Positions 30,376 through 44,036 of a stretch of DNA of 64,000 nucleotides are shown here, piece after piece; positions within the stretch are counted from its first letter, which is position 1, and every line of letters starts with the position of its first letter. The position numbers were made by a program, and so were the translations under genes. The stretch is from Sternotherus odoratus (taxonomy: Eukaryota > Chordata > Testudines > Kinosternidae). The notes under the pieces were generated by a model, which saw nothing but the letters and a program-made list of their open reading frames with translations, searched no databases and was not told where the DNA came from. Where the stretch lies: the NCBI GenBank assembly GCA_032164245.1, contig JAVMKO010000021.1, forward strand, positions 13,956,285-14,020,284, read 5' to 3'.

Positions 30376-30955
30376 GGTTTCAGAGGGGGAGCCATGTTAG
30401 CGTGTGTCAGTCAAAACAAGGAGGAGTCCTTGTGGCACCTTAGAGACTAACACACCTATTTGGGAATAAGCTTTCGTAGGCTAAAACCCACTTCATCAGA
30501 TGCATGGAGTGGAACATACAGTAAGCAGTGTATATACATCACAGCACATGACAAGAGGGGAGTTGCCTTACCAAGTGGGGCATCAGTGCTAACGAGCCCA
30601 ATTCAATTAGGGTGGATGTGGCTCATTAGCAGTTGACAAGGTAAATTGGACCTGAATCGAGACTTGGAGTGGCGGGGTCACTACAAAAAGTAATTTTCCC
30701 TCTGTTGATAGTCACCCCTTCTTGTCAACTGCTGGGAATGGGCCACATCCACCCTAATTGAATTGGCCTCTTTAACACTGCCCCCCCCCCCAACTTGGTA
30801 AGGCAACTCCCATCTTTTCACGTGCTGTGTATTTATACCTGCTACTGTATGTTCCACTCCATGCATCTGATGAAGTGGGTTCTAGCCCACAAAAATTTAT
30901 GCCCAAATGACTGTGTCAGTCTCCCAGGTGCCACAAGGACTCTGCCTTGTTTTGA
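30376..30955. mobile_element. foldback DNA element, imperfect palindrome
   Basis: The left half reads GGTTTCAGAG...CCTTGTGGCACCTTAGAGACTAA...ACCCACTTCATCAGATGCATGG. The right half reads its reverse complement: CCATGCATCTGATGAAGTGGGTT...GGTGCCACAAGGACTC. Inner arms (ATTGGGCTCGTTAGC.. / ..CAATTAGGGTGGATGTGG) also pair. This arrangement and the 'taggctaaaacccacttcatc' words match a very common turtle non-autonomous DNA element. The right terminus is shortened and a C-run interrupts at 30,781-30,791. Confidence 0.7.
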
Positions 30956-31227
30956 ATGGTATGGTATTGACACCTGTACTTCGGCGCTGCTGCTGCTGGC
31001 AGAGCGGCCTTCAGAGCTGGGTAGCTTGAGAGCTGTACCGCCCTCCCTCGCCAACGCTCCTTCCCTCTGGCAGGGTCCTCTCTGTTGGGAGCTTGGAATG
31101 TGGTAATCCCAGGAGGGGTGTGTCACAACTTGAAATATTTTCAGAGATGTTTGAGAACCCCCACCTTGGAGGGAAAACTCCCTCCGCGGAAAGTCTGGAG
31201 AGGGAGCAGTTTGCTGTGGGAGCTGGG

Positions 31228-31361
31228 TCATAGAATCATAGAATCTCAGGGTTGGAAGGGACCTCAGGAGTCATCTAGTCCAACCCCCTGCTCAAAGCAG
31301 GACCAACCCCAACTAAATCATCCCAGACAGGGCTTTGTCAAGCCTGACCTTAAAAACCTCC
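31228..31361 (-). mobile_element. CR1 LINE 3' end
   Basis: Begins TCATAGAATCATAGAATCTC, the antisense of the (ATTCTATG)n terminal repeats of CR1, and continues GGGTTGGAAGGGACCTCAGG...TCTAGTCCAACCCCCTGCTC, the standard turtle/bird CR1 tail. 5'-truncated as nearly all CR1 copies are. Confidence 0.9.
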
Positions 31362-32007
31362 CACCCAGTCACACCCAGCTCTCTGCTTTTCATTTCTAGC
31401 TCTCGCTTAACTTCCCAGGGAGTTGAAATAGATCCCTGACAATTTCCTCCCCTCGTTTTCAATAAGCTGCTCTCAGTCTTAAATTAGTTTTTGGATTTAG
31501 GCTTTTTATCATGATGCGTAGACAATATTCATCACCCCAGTGTCCTAATCCCCACAGCACACACACATTCATTACATCAGCCCTGCATTCATTATAACAA
31601 CATTGAATTCATTACAGCTCTATTTATGACTAGGCGCACATGGTCTCCGTAATAACCTTGCGTGCTATTTATCATCCAGTTCATTACAATGTGGGCACAG
31701 GAGCTATACTCGGCACCTCTGCAGAGTAGGGCACCCGCGTGCGCACCACTCACTGTGTGCTCATTTCACAGCTCAGCCCATCAATCACGGCCCCGAGTAT
31801 CGTTCTCACTTCCAGTCAGTGGATACGGCTACCACACCCACAGCTTCACTTCAAGCACTGATGGATGTAAGCTCTGGCTCCCGTATTACTTACAGTGTCC
31901 TAATGCGTCTTCTGGGAGAGGAACGCTGCCGTCGGCCTAAGCTACTTCCAAAGATCTGGGTCTGAGTCCCAACTCACAAAAGCCTCACTCAGTGTCCCTG
32001 GACTCAT
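31362..32007. other. intergenic, no gene recognised
   Basis: Unique-looking, with short CATT-rich words (31,560-31,620). No exon seen. Confidence 0.4.
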
Positions 32008-32162
32008 GAGAACATAAGAACGGCCCTTCTGGGTCAGACCACACGTCCGTCTAGCCCAGTATCCTGTCTTCCAACGGGGGCCAGTCCCAGGTGTCCCAGA
32101 GGGAATGAAGAGAACAGGGAATCACCCAGTGATCCATCCCCTGTCACCCAAGTCACCTCTGT
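32008..32162 (-). mobile_element. turtle CR1 3' end, second subfamily
   Basis: Starts GAGAACATAAGAACGGCC and continues GGGTCAGACC...GTCTAGCCCAGTATCCTGTC and GATCCATCCCCTGTC. On the minus strand this is the 3' end of a turtle CR1-type LINE that terminates in GGCCGTTCTTATGTTC. It differs from the CR1 tail 650 bp to the left. Confidence 0.75.
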
Positions 32163-32540
32163 CTGAAGGCTAGTCGACTAATGCACTGGCCATGGGAGGG
32201 TCTCACACCCAACCCCCCCTTCCACAAAGCTTTGAGCGCCTCCAAGGGAACCCACTCTAAGCCAAGCAGATGGGAGGGGTCTGCCGGCTGTACAGGATTT
32301 TGACATGCTGTAGATCTGTGTATACAATTCTGTACACACACACACACACTCACTCACTTCTGTTCTTGGGTGAATTGTAGAAGACTTCATTTATTTGCAC
32401 TTTTAGGAAGTCAGCCATCTGAGCGCCGTGAACACACCGGGAGGGGACTGAGCATCCCCCAGCCCTGTTCATGCTTCCTGCCAGCCGGGCCCCGCACTGG
32501 ACAGAGCAATGTGGGCAAAAGGGGTAAAGAGTGGGGTAAA

Positions 32541-32800
32541 AACATTTTCAGATGGTACAAAACTACTCAAAATATTAAGGCCCAGGCAGACGGAGAAGAG
32601 CTACCAAAGGATCTCACAAAACTGGGTGACTGGGCAACAAAATGGCAGATGAAATGTAATGTTGATCAATGTGAAGTGATGCATATTGGAAAACATCATC
32701 CTAACTAGAGATATACAGTGATGGGGTCTAAATTAGCTGGTACCACTCAAGAAAGATCTTGGAGTCACTGTGGAGAGTTCTCTGAAAACATCTGAAGGGG
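32541..32800 (+). pseudogene. CR1 reverse transcriptase fragment
   Basis: Reads TTTTCAGATGGTACAAAACTAC, i.e. FSDGTKLL in place of the FADDTKLL active-site region of CR1 reverse transcriptase, then CAAAACTGGGTGACTGGGC and GATCTTGGAGTCACTGTGG, all typical of the turtle CR1 coding region. Frames are broken by stops within about 40 codons and one catalytic aspartate is lost, so it is dead. It runs opposite to the CR1 3' end at 32,008, so the two are separate insertions or an inversion. Confidence 0.75.
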
Positions 32801-33686
32801 GCTGATAGATGACCATTGAACTTGCTCCTGCCAGGACCACTCCAGATGCTTCACTTAAACACTTGTATACGGAAAGGCCAGAGCCAACAAACAGCCTGGA
32901 ACTATTGCAGCTGGTTCCACGTTCCTCACGCCGCCATTCCGAGAGGAACTGGCTCCCCCAGAGGTGCAAACCTGGGACCATACAAAGGGAATCGCTCGCT
33001 TCAGGAGTGGATCAGGGGGAATCAAAGGAATCGTCTCACCAGCTGGATGCTTTGCTCTTTCCCAAGCTCAGTTTTTGGCAGGAGTTTTTTGCAGCTCTGG
33101 GGAGAGGGAGTGGGATGCTCCAGGTCCCTTCTTGAATAAAATGGAGCAGGTCACCCCGCGTCCGCCGCTCTTCAGAATCCAATTCAAAGCCCTCACTGCA
33201 CCTGGCTTCCAGTTCTGACCCAGATTAACAGCTTTGTGTTAAATGCTCTGATGCAGTAGCTGGATGTGCCACCCGGCCCCTGCTTTGCTGACGTCCCTGA
33301 AGCCAACACGCCTGTCGTCTCATTTTATTTCCGTTCATTTCCTGTAACTCTGAGCAGTTTATCTCGTGTGATGAAGCCATCAGTTGTTGTAAGCACTAAT
33401 AAATGCACTCGCAGATTTCTTTAGGGGGCAAATTGGCTTCCTCAGAACAGGGTCGAAGTTTTACTTTTATCCTGAGTTATCAAGGAAAGAATCCCCAAGC
33501 CCCACTGAAAATTGATGATCTTTGCTTCTGCCTCTTTATATTTTATTCTCTTTCATTAGATCAAACTAGTTTTTCTTTTAATGCTGGCCAATATGCCTTG
33601 TGGAATAGACACTCAATTATGCTAACAGATTTCCGCCCTAGGTAAACAGAGGAAACTAATTATCTATTGTTATGTTGTGGAAAAAG

Positions 33687-33721
<35 letters not shown>

Positions 33722-34489
33722 CTGCCGTGTCACACTTGGTCTCAATTAGGGCTATGCTGGATGGATTGGCAGGAATAATGCCGGGGTCGGTTCTGTTCAC
33801 GATAGATCATGTGGCCCGACCTCCGGAAGGTAACAGGCGTAGCAGGAGGTTCACCAGCTTTAATGGAGGGGAGCTGTCTGATGCTCCTGTATCCAGCGCT
33901 GAGCTCAACAAAGCCGCAGTCTGTCTCCCACGCCCGGCTCGGTGAACTGAGAACACAGACACAAAGGAGCAGCAGGGCTCTTCCCTCTTCCGCTGGCAGG
34001 TAAAACCAGCCCCCCTGGAGAGCGAGTTCCTTGTACAGGGTTAGTGTCTGTACAAAGAGGGACTGATAGTGCTGGTTAGAGCTAGGCAGTGCATAGGGAG
34101 CTCGCAGGTCTGCTGGTGCACCTCGTTCCTGGCCTGTTGTCCCCGTACAGACACCCCACAACGCTGGCTTGGAGCCGCTGCTATGCTGGGCCGAGGCTCT
34201 CGGAGAAGTGCCGTTTGTGCTGACTAGTAATGGAAAGTGTATCCAATGTGTGAGGGGTAAATCACTTGTTATTCCGAACAAATGAGGGCTACATTCTGGG
34301 AGCTGTCTCTGGATTTGGTCCCCTCTCTTACCCTTCCATCTGAGTGGCCATTTCCTGTATCATAACCTCACAGGGAACCTAACTTTATTGCAATAGCCTT
34401 TCCCCTCACAGCTCTTTCTATGGGACATTTTGTTGGACTTTCATTCTTTGTCCCACTCTGAAAGCAGCTGGCGGGGCCCAGGGATATGC
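32801..34489. other. intergenic, no gene recognised
   Basis: Holds an (AC)16 microsatellite at 33,688-33,719. The stretch 33,140-33,220 (AGAATCCAATTCAAAGCCCTCACTG) weakly recalls a LINE reverse transcriptase 3' coding end. The 179-codon minus frame at 33,742-34,281 has no family features. Confidence 0.4.
33688..33719. repeat. (AC)16 microsatellite
   Basis: Sixteen uninterrupted AC units by direct reading. Confidence 0.95.
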
Positions 34490-34610
34490 AGATTATTATT
34501 CAATGTGCATGAGTATGGTAGCGGCTAAGGACCAACCAAGAATGGGGCCCCAGTGCTCTGGGCCTTGTGCAAACACAGAGTAGAAGACAGCCTTTGCCCT
34601 GAAGACTAAA
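34490..34610 (+). repeat. dispersed amniote repeat, copy 2
   Basis: GATTATTATTCAATGTGC...GGGGCCCCAGTGCTCTGGGCCTTGTGCAAACACAGAGTAGAAGACAGCCTTTGCCCTGAAGA has the same ordered blocks as 7,062-7,235 (GTGCT-GG...AACACAG...CCTGCCC-type). Same orientation. Family name unknown to me. Confidence 0.5.
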
Positions 34611-37600
34611 TAACAGCCCTCAAGGTCATGGTTACTCTGTGCGTTCCCCGGGTACTAGCTAGTTGTCCCCTCCAGCTTTCTCCTAGACCCGATCAGACTA
34701 CTAGCTGTGCCCCCCGCATCCCTCTCTTTTCTCCCTGCAAACGGGAGGGGCTTTCCCTGATGCTGTTTGCTGCAGGGAATGATTCTTGCAGAAGGGTGCA
34801 CTATGCTGCCTTGGCTATTACACATCCAGGTGGTGTTATTGGTCACCCAAGTCACGTGATATTGCATCTGTTCCCTGGTTGGGTGTTGTGATTCTGATGA
34901 ACCAGGAGCCTTGGGCGGTGGCTCTCCTCCAGGGAGGGTGGGGAGCATGTTAGGAGCTGCAGGCCTAGGGCACTGTAAACGCTTCCTTGTGCATCGTGGA
35001 GAGTGCTTGGCTCGGCATTTCTCTGGGGCTACAGGCAGGGTTACAGAGCACTGGGCTCTTTCCCCAGGGACAGGCCTAAGCCGGAGTCACTGGCTGCCTA
35101 GCGGAGTTTACTCCGGGACCTTCTCCCTGAGTTCCTGCTGTGGCTGCGGAGACCAGCTCCCTGCTGCTGCTGCTTTCTCCAGGCACCTGGAAATCCAAGC
35201 CTTGATCTTGACGCTTTCCCTGGCCGGTCACTGAGTCTTGCCACGCTGTTCGCTAGGGCAGTATCCCTGAAAACCGACGTTACGTGGCAAAGCTCTTCCT
35301 CCTAAGCCGTGTGGAACAGCCACACACGGCCGATGCCTCCAAGACCTGGGAGATAATTGTGTCCCCTCACTATCCCGGGGCACGTCAGCTGTGTCGGGTT
35401 TAAAGCCAGGTGCGTGCTGGGGGTGGGAATGTGCCTCCATTACTCACCCTGCCTGAATGAGGTTTCAGTTTTATTATCTCCTGAACTAGCCAGTGCCTGG
35501 AAGGCTCTGACTGAAGCCATCTGAAAACATGACAAGATCCTCAGGACACGGGGTGGCTAATCTAATGAAGCCAGAATGCATTAGCTCCGCGCTGTGGAAA
35601 GCGAGGAAAAGGCAATTAAAGCATTCCTGAGGACAGATGTCATCCTCCATTGGGGACATCGCCATGAAGACATCGGCAGGAGCCTAATGAAAATAAATGA
35701 TCAGTTTGAAATATTCCTCCAATCAATAACGGCGCCCGAGCTGCCCCCACGTCTCCCCAGTCCTCAGACACCTACTTCTGATGACAGTCACTTTGACCAG
35801 CTGCATTTGGTGATTTATACAACACGGGGCTTGGGATGGCTCGGAATAGCCGAACAGCTGGTTGGAAATGAAGAGGGAAGGTAACAATAAAGTAGAACAG
35901 GGAAGTTTGCACAGAGCTCTGTCCCTGCTATCACCTGCCCAGCAGTCTTCCCTTCCTCTGCCCCCGTCTTCCCCACTTCCTAGCGGAGGTCACCATCTCA
36001 GCACCATTTGCCTTGTCACTGTGCTGAGAGGGTCACCCTGGGTGTGCTAAAGTCCTGCCTGATGCGTTGCTCACAAGAGCCCAAGTCTCCACTAGCTGGA
36101 GAGCGAAGGGATCCCTCCCATGGCTGAGCAAAGCCGGGTCCAGCCCCTGACAGACTGGACTGAATGAGCTGCGCTGTGTTCCCAGCCTGGGGCTACCTCG
36201 GGACCCACCACTGAGCTCACGCTGGATGGGCAGGACTGGTGTGCTAGGAGGTGGAATCAGGCCGGATACGTGGAGAAACGGGGACGCGGCAGAAAGTCTG
36301 CTCCTGACAACAGCCCCTTCCACCGTTCTCAAGACTAACATGCAAACAGGGGTGACTATAGGGTGGGAGCAGCTGTCCTGGGACTTGGGAGATCTAGGCT
36401 CTGTCCCAGCCTCTGCTGCAGACCTCTCGGGGTGACAGGCTGAGGGTGGGTGGTTGTGAGGTCCTCAGACCCTATGGTCAGGGGGGCACTGAGCCAGGAG
36501 GAGACCAGCTCTCCACACAGCCCCACTCCACCCGTGTGGTGGCGATTACGTGGGGCCTGAGCCGTGTGCCTCTCTCCAGAGGGGATGCACCATGGGGGCT
36601 GGAGTGCTGGCCAAGTGGGTCAAAGGTGCAGTCGGGAAGTTTGGCGTGGCCAGGCGCTGCACAGAACGATTCCATCTCTTCTCGGGCGCAGGACTTGCTT
36701 CTTTTTCATTAGAGCTGGGGGGGGGAAAATGGGGGCTGGCATTCTCCATGTTTCCCTTTGGAAACCATGAGCAGCTGATTTCTGCACATCCAGGGGCGGG
36801 TGGTGGGAACCCTCCCCAGAGGGGCTGAGGGGCTGCTGGTTTGCATGAAGCAGGGTCAGCTGGGGTGTCTGACGATGGGAGGAATCAATGGCGTGGAGCT
36901 GAAGTGTGTCACCGGTGCAGGCCGGCTTCCATTGCAGGGCTTTATGGGATAACGTGACGCTGGAGGCAGCGGAAGGTGCACTGGGCTGTAGTTCCCATGG
37001 CGTGAGTCTGACCAAGGGGAGTTTCTCCAGCCCCAGGGCCTATTTTGCTAAAGGAATAAGGTGCCAGTGGGGAAGGAAGGGGTTCTGGTAACCCACCTGT
37101 TGCAGGTATATTTAGAAACGACCCCCTTGGAATGAAACCAGCCTGGTAGCCTCTGTGTGGCTGCCAGTGGCTGTAAGACGGCAATGGGGGATGCGCCCCA
37201 GGGTGGCTGCTGTGAACTGAGCTGTCTGGGCCAGCGACTGTCTGTGTCTGTACGAATCTAGCACAGCGGGGCTCTGCTTCGGCTGAGGTCTCTGGCTGCT
37301 GCCTGGCTATAAACAAGGACGGCCATAGTGAGTGTGGCCTGCTGCCTTCCCCTGGGCCTGTGGAGGAGACTGGTCCCGACCTAACCTGACAGCAGTGACA
37401 TTCCCGCAGGCCTTGGGGGGGGGGTCACTCCATGCTCTGAGGCGGGCTCTGGGCCTTCCCCCAGACACTGGAGACTGTAAGCGGAGCCTCTGCCATTGTA
37501 AGGCAGCTAGAAGAAGGATGTGGAGCAGAGGCGGCGTGGCGGGAGCTGAGAAATTTCTGACCTCCATGTTCTCAGCAGGTATGAAACAGAAACTCTGTCC

Positions 37601-40600
37601 CAGCCAAGACTGCTCTGCCCACCGACACCAGGTGGAAAACTGGCCCCATGTTTAACTCTCCTTTCATACATACCACCCTGGCTTCCCCTAGTTCAAATGT
37701 CCAGAGAGGACAGCCTCTGGGAGCTTTGAGACACCAGCCAGACACAGCCCAGCCAGCACTCAGCTGCAATGAAGTTTACCCAATAGAGTTGATTGCATGA
37801 GTGTCTGGGCGACAGCTGTGATCAGAGCAAAAGGCCAGGCAACAAAATCCATCCTGGTGACACGTCCCGTTAGGATATTTCCCCTGTGATTAAAGTGCCA
37901 GCACCTCTTTATTTCCTGCATGTGCTGAGGGCTGAGCCGGTCTGATTACATCCCCCATTGCTAGGGCTGAAAGATCAGCACCATGGACAGATCCGACACT
38001 TCCAATCAACCCTCCTCTTCCCGTGCCAAGGGGGGAATGTTCCTCACCGCCACTTTGACAAGAAACAATAACTTCTCTCTCCGAAGTGCTATGTTAGGGC
38101 TTTCTTCTCTAGCTAACCTGCATCCTGCTTTAAAGGAAAATCCCGTATGCTGCTGTCTTGTAAGCTGTGCTCCTGTTTGTAAGATGAAATCAGAAAAGAA
38201 CATTGTAATCCCTCAGCGCAGGTAGATATCAAGGCATGGGAGTCGTACGGCATGCCTGCTTCCTGTGGGTAATATTCAAAGCTCTCAAACTTTCCCTGGG
38301 ATATTTTTTTCCTTTTTATTCCCGGTTCCTCACTGACAAGAGAAGTCTGACAAAATTTTGATCTGAGCCTGTACATCTCTCTTTATCCTTCGTCATCCTT
38401 TGGCAGTGGTTTAAAAGCCACCATGTACTAATCCACTGCAGACCCACATCAAAATACATCCTTTCCCACACTGACATCACTAATAAATGTCAATCAGCTA
38501 GACTGCACCTCAGCCGATGTTCATTCCCTGAATCTCTGCTGAAATGGCACCGCGTACAGCTGAGCCTGGGTATATTTATCCAGTGATCAAGACTTCTTAG
38601 ATGTGAAGTGAGGTCCAGGAAAATTCCTCCTTTGCATTACGAGGTGACTAGCATAAACAGCTGAAAGATTCATACCCAACAGACTGCTTACAAAACACAG
38701 CCCCTATTACAAAGTCACCCCTGCCTAAGGGGGCTGCTATCCTGGGGTGGGGCAGTCTCTATTTGTTTTCATAGATTAAGTTCCTGGAAGCCTACGCCAG
38801 TTAGTTCTAGGCAATTATTTTTCTGTGATGTTGTATTAGTCATCTTGGCCCAAATTAATTTCTTTTGATTTTTCCTACTCTGCAATAATCCGGTGCCCAT
38901 CCAACACTCCAGACACCCTTTAAAATACACAAAGAAAAGAACAGGCCATCGGTTGCTCCCACTCACATAAAGCAGCTACAACCTGAATGTAACAAAGTGT
39001 AACATCCCCCCACCAGCACTGACCAGGCCTGACAAACTCCCACTTCTTCTGGGGGAGGGAGGAAAGACGCCCACAGACTCGGCCTGTAACAGTCTGTGGG
39101 GACAGGAAGTGACCCAGAAATCGATGCTATTTTCAGAGGGGCATTGTGTGGATCTTACTATTTATCCCTTTTATTGGTCTTCTGCCCCAGATGCCTGTAT
39201 CCTGAGAATCTCCATTCCCGCTGCCCTTCACCAGGATGCTGGGGGTTCTCTGAAGACAGTCTTATAGGCATGCTCCCTGCCCCCAACATGCATACACCTT
39301 TCCTCCCTCCCTTCACAGCACAAGCCAGCTCTCCCCACCCCCTGGGCACAAACACCCCTCTCCTCTTCGTCCCAACATAGCCAGGGAGGAATGTGAATAC
39401 ACACCTGACTGTCCTGGCCCCGGTGTTAAACTTTGCCCTCCTGTCTTTTTCTCCATAGTGATCTGGGAAATGCCGGCATTTGATGCAAGTTCTGATTACA
39501 CTCTGTGCAAACACAGCCTGCAATTTGTTCCAGCTTGGAAATGACTCAGTAATTCTCTGGGTGGCGGGGTCCTTCCTGGGCCCGGTACGGCTACACTGCA
39601 ATAAAAGACCCTTGGCTGGCCCAGGTCAGCTGACTCAGGCTGGGCGAGGGCCCCAGAGCCCTGGCTCCAGCCTGAACATCTCCCCTGCCCCACACGCCTG
39701 GGCCAGCCTCGGCTGTGTGGTGAGTCTGTTACTGCAGCTTAGTGCAAAGATGATCCGAGCAGGGGATTTGATGTTTAGGGGACTTCGTGCTGCTGGTTCG
39801 GGTGGGGATTGTTTCAAAGTAAATTGCCATTCTAAAATGTTCTGGTTTTACGTGCTGACTGTTCAATTGTTCATCAAATCTCCCCTCGTTAATTAGCCTG
39901 TTTTACGGGAGACAATAACAGCAGGGTGCACTAAAGCCTAATTTACTTCTTCATTCATGGTTAAAATACCTTGAACAATTGACTCTCCCACTTAAAGGAT
40001 GTTTTATAAAATGCAGGGATTTTACCCTGTAATATTCGTGGGCAAGTGCTAAGAATTCTCCCTCCCCCTCTGTCTCTCAATCCCCCCCTTCTCCTGGCAT
40101 CGTCCTTTTCTGTGACTAAAACGAAATGTATAAAGCCATGAAATGCCAGCGGCTGAGTCACTGCGCAATGCTGCCGCTATGGACTCCAGCAAGCGAAGGT
40201 GAAGGGCTCTGGAAGCCGGGAGGAAAGTCCCCAGGCACCGAGCACCCTCACCTCCTGCTGACTTACAAAACCAGGCCCAGCATTTCCGTGCAACCTTTAT
40301 TCGGCCATATTGCTCATATGTAGGGCCAGTTCTCAACTGCTGTTCATTGGCATGTCTCCATTGAAGTGAATGGAGCTGCACTGATTTTCACCAGCTAAGG
40401 ACCTGGTACTTTTTCTAGTCCTCGTTTACTCGTTACACGTTAATGTACAATACCGACTGTTATTTTAAGCAATGCGTATTCCTGCAGAGTGCCCAGTGTG
40501 GCACAGCTTGTGTGGTGGGAGGTGCCCGGCTGTGCGAGTGGATTGGGTTGGGAGGGGGGTCCCATGGTGTCTGTAGCCTGTACCTGGATAGCCGTGTCTT

Positions 40601-42434
40601 TCCCTCCCTTCTGCAGCCCCACCCACATTATAAATAGTCATTAGAAACCGCCACTTTGCAAGTGGCTGGCAGAAGTAATTTGCATGAAATGGCCGTTGTG
40701 TGGCAGACTGTAACTGACAGCGATGGGTCTGTTCAGAGAAGAAAGTTTATTTTCAGAAGTTTGATTCATTTTGGCCACATCCCATTTTGACAGCGTGTGA
40801 TGTGACATTGACACATCACACTTGTATGCAAGACAAGGTAATGATTTAATGTACAACTCTGCTTTGTACAGCAACACAATGTGTCAACATCCGAGAACAA
40901 ATTGAAGAGCTGAGATCATCCCAACCTTACCAGGCAACGCAATTCATACTTTCTAAAGATGACAATGTAACAGGCCCTTGGAAAACCTTCTTTCTTCTGT
41001 GCAGACAAATGCAGCAGGTCTCATGGTGCTATAGAAAACAAGATTCAGAAATCACCAGTTTAGATCTATACCTGAGGATCTGGCCCCAGTGCAGACACTA
41101 AACATCCCGTCACGTAGTTTAACAAGGTTCAGGAAGCTGTAAAGCTGCCCCACTGAGACCTCCACCCCCAGGGCACACCGACTCAGCTGCCAAATGCAAA
41201 GGGCCAAATTCTACCCTGCTGGAAGTGGTAGAGGGGACCAGCGGCCAGACACTGGACTCGACTCAGGAGACGTGGGGGCAGCTCTGCCGCAGTGAGACTC
41301 TCTCGGCCTTGTGGCTAGACAGACCAATCTCATGCTCTGTGGCGGCAGAGGGGCCTTCAGTTGGTGGGTGAAATGATTAATTCTGCGCACCAAGCGATTC
41401 CCAACCTACCCTTGTCCCCCAGGATCTCCCCGAGGAGGGGGCTGCTTTCTTATTGTTTTGCCAAAAGCTATTTTAATGTGAGCAACTGCATTTCCCGCCC
41501 CGACCGATAGACAGCGGGGATCAAAGGGAGCTTCCCCATGGCAGGTCCTAGGCAAGTCCCTTCCACATAGCCACATGTTTCTAATGGACGAGTGAAGTGT
41601 TTGGACTACCCCCTGCAAAGGCCGTTCTTCACTCCGGTCCATTCCAGCCCGAACATCCCTGCCGGTTTTGAGACTTGCGAGGTTACAAGTGGGAAGGGCT
41701 CAGGGCGTGGAAAGCTGGGGCGTTGCATTACATGCTCCAGCCTCCCGAAAAGGTCAGGTCTGATGTGGCTCACGTGATTTCCTCTCCCAGCCGGGCGCGT
41801 GCTGGCTCAGCCCTGCGCTGTTTTCACTCCTGGATTGTGCCAGGGGGGTGCCAAACCCACAGCTGCTGTTTGAAAGGACTGCGGCTGACGGCTGCGTTGG
41901 AGGGGTTTCCCGCATTCTGGATGTAGCGTGGCCTGGTCGTAGGATAGGGTGGGAAATTGAACCTGGAATGATTCTGGCAGGATTAGGACTTCAGCAGATC
42001 TGATGTCTTCCTTACCAGTCCCTAGAGCCACAGCTGGGAGCCCATCCGAGTTCCTGTAACTTGTCCTTTTAACCTACACATGTGTTTGCAACCTGACCAC
42101 TGTAGACTGCAGCTCATGGGCTGTCACTACCCAAATTCATTGGCCCAGCCTCTTTTATTGCCAGTGTCCTTGGGACGGTGCACAGCGACTAGAGAGGGAG
42201 TGAGCAATGGTGTGTGTGCCAGTAGGAGCTGTGTGACCCCCACTGTATCGCACAAACCCCAGGGACCTTGGGACGGAAAGGGGAGAGTTCCCATCCTGGT
42301 TGCCAGCCTGAGCCTCACATCTGTAGGGCAAGGTTAGAGCAGCACTAAATTAATTAACACAACTAACCGCTAGCAGGCGTAATGTGATAGCTGTCAAGTG
42401 TCAGTTCCACACTCACCGTATTACGCACACACAT

Positions 42435-42436
<2 letters not shown>
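34611..42436. other. intergenic, no gene recognised
   Basis: About 7.8 kb with no exon I can support on either strand. 34,815-34,885 resembles 17,857-17,925. 36,365-36,430 and 41,210-41,290 have MIR-like words (CTTGGGAGATCTAGGCTCTGTCCCAGC; CTCAGGAGACGTGGGGGCAG) too decayed to call. Short G-runs occur at 36,718-36,726 and 37,415-37,423. Confidence 0.45.

Positions 42437-42470
<34 letters not shown>
42437..42470. repeat. (CA)17 microsatellite
   Basis: About 34 bp of CA units following an imperfect ACGCACACACATG lead-in; a second short interrupted CA tract lies at 42,800-42,828. Confidence 0.9.
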
Positions 42471-42472
<2 letters not shown>

Positions 42473-44030
42473 TACAATCACTTTCAATTCTGTGTTCGAA
42501 ACCCCGATGAAAAGCCTGGGCCCTGCCCGTCAGTGGAGCCTGGCTACTGCCGTTCAGTCCTTCGTCTCCTAGGGCTGGCACTTTGCACCAACAGGAACCT
42601 CTGGGAATGTGAACTAACTCCTGACCCACACTCCACGCAGTCAGGGTCGCTGGTAGGTCGGGGCCCCACATACCTGGGGTGACAGACTATAGCCTGGAAG
42701 AGCTGACATTGGAGTTCAGGCTGGACTATGCAGGCATATCGACTTCTGAATGAGATAACAAAGGCAGCTGCATCATACCCTGTGCAACACAAACATCAAG
42801 CACACACACACACACATACACACACATTGCTTCAGAGCTGCTGGTTAGCTGCTCATGCAGAGGGAATAACTCTGTTGCTCTTGCTCACATGAACCATTGT
42901 AATAAATTCTACTTCTCCCCGCAGACACTGCATTATCGCTCCACTTAATTTAACTCAGTCCAGAAAGAGGCACGGTGAATGCAATCTGGGTCCCGGAGTC
43001 TATTCTTCTCAGGAGATGGACAATATTGCCAATTTACATACCACTTACCCTGGGAAGTTGATATTTACAGCCTCCAATGGCTCTTTATTCAGAGGTGCAA
43101 TTGCCATGGCTCCAGAGCACCTAAATCTCACAAAAAGCATTTTCATTGCCCCATCAATCTCGCCTCTTCCCGAGGTTTAATAGGATTCGCTTAAAAATAT
43201 TTAACAGAGTAAAACCACCATGACTGAATATCATTCCCTGCCCTGCCTTGAGATACTAACCGCGAGCGGCTCTCAGCTCCGGGCCCTCGGCTCCAGCTGC
43301 CCTTTGCTCTACACACTTAACTCCTCTGGCCCTGGCGGCCCTGGGTCTTCCGAAGACGTTACCTTGAGACAGGTGTGAGTCTCGTTAATTACTGTCCAGC
43401 CAAGCACCTGCCCCACTTCTCCTCCTCCAGCAGCGAATGCAAGGGCTCTGCACCTGTCAGGGGCTCAGCCCTTCCCTCCTCTGCCATGCACAATAACCTC
43501 TACTCATGGGTGGGTAGCTGCAAAGGGGGAGGGTTCTCTGGAGACCCAGGGCATGCTTGGCAGAGGCTGGGCGCAATGCCTGAGGGAGGGGCTGGCACTC
43601 AAGGGCAGACGCTGGCTGCTGCAGGACTGCCCTGAGCTGCGTAGCTGGTAGATCAGGCAGCAGCAGCTGGGTTTTATAGGTCCCAGTAAAAGCAGCTGCT
43701 GATGCAAATGGCTGCCAATGCGCCACTCTTTACCTTCACACACGGCTTAGCTCTGGCGTTGACCGTCTCGGAGACACCGCCAAAGCACAGGGCCTTCTGC
43801 ACACTGGCCTTCGCGCTGCACCGGGGTTTGAGTCCCAAAAGGGGATCTGCGTGCACTGTGCTGGGAGGGGCCTGATACTGGGGGCACACGCTGCAGGGCT
43901 GGGAATCCTGGGGGGTTTGTCACCCCTCCCGAGCAACCACTGCTGGGGAAGGGTTAGGATCCGAGCTCATGGCCCGGCAGAACTTTGCTGTCCGAGGCTC
44001 TGCCAAGCAGCATCAATGAGCCAGTTGCCT
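42471..44030. other. intergenic, no gene recognised
   Basis: Unique-looking, no exon supported. Several overlapping short frames around 43,450-43,890 are uninformative. Confidence 0.4.
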
Positions 44031-44036
44031 GACAGC

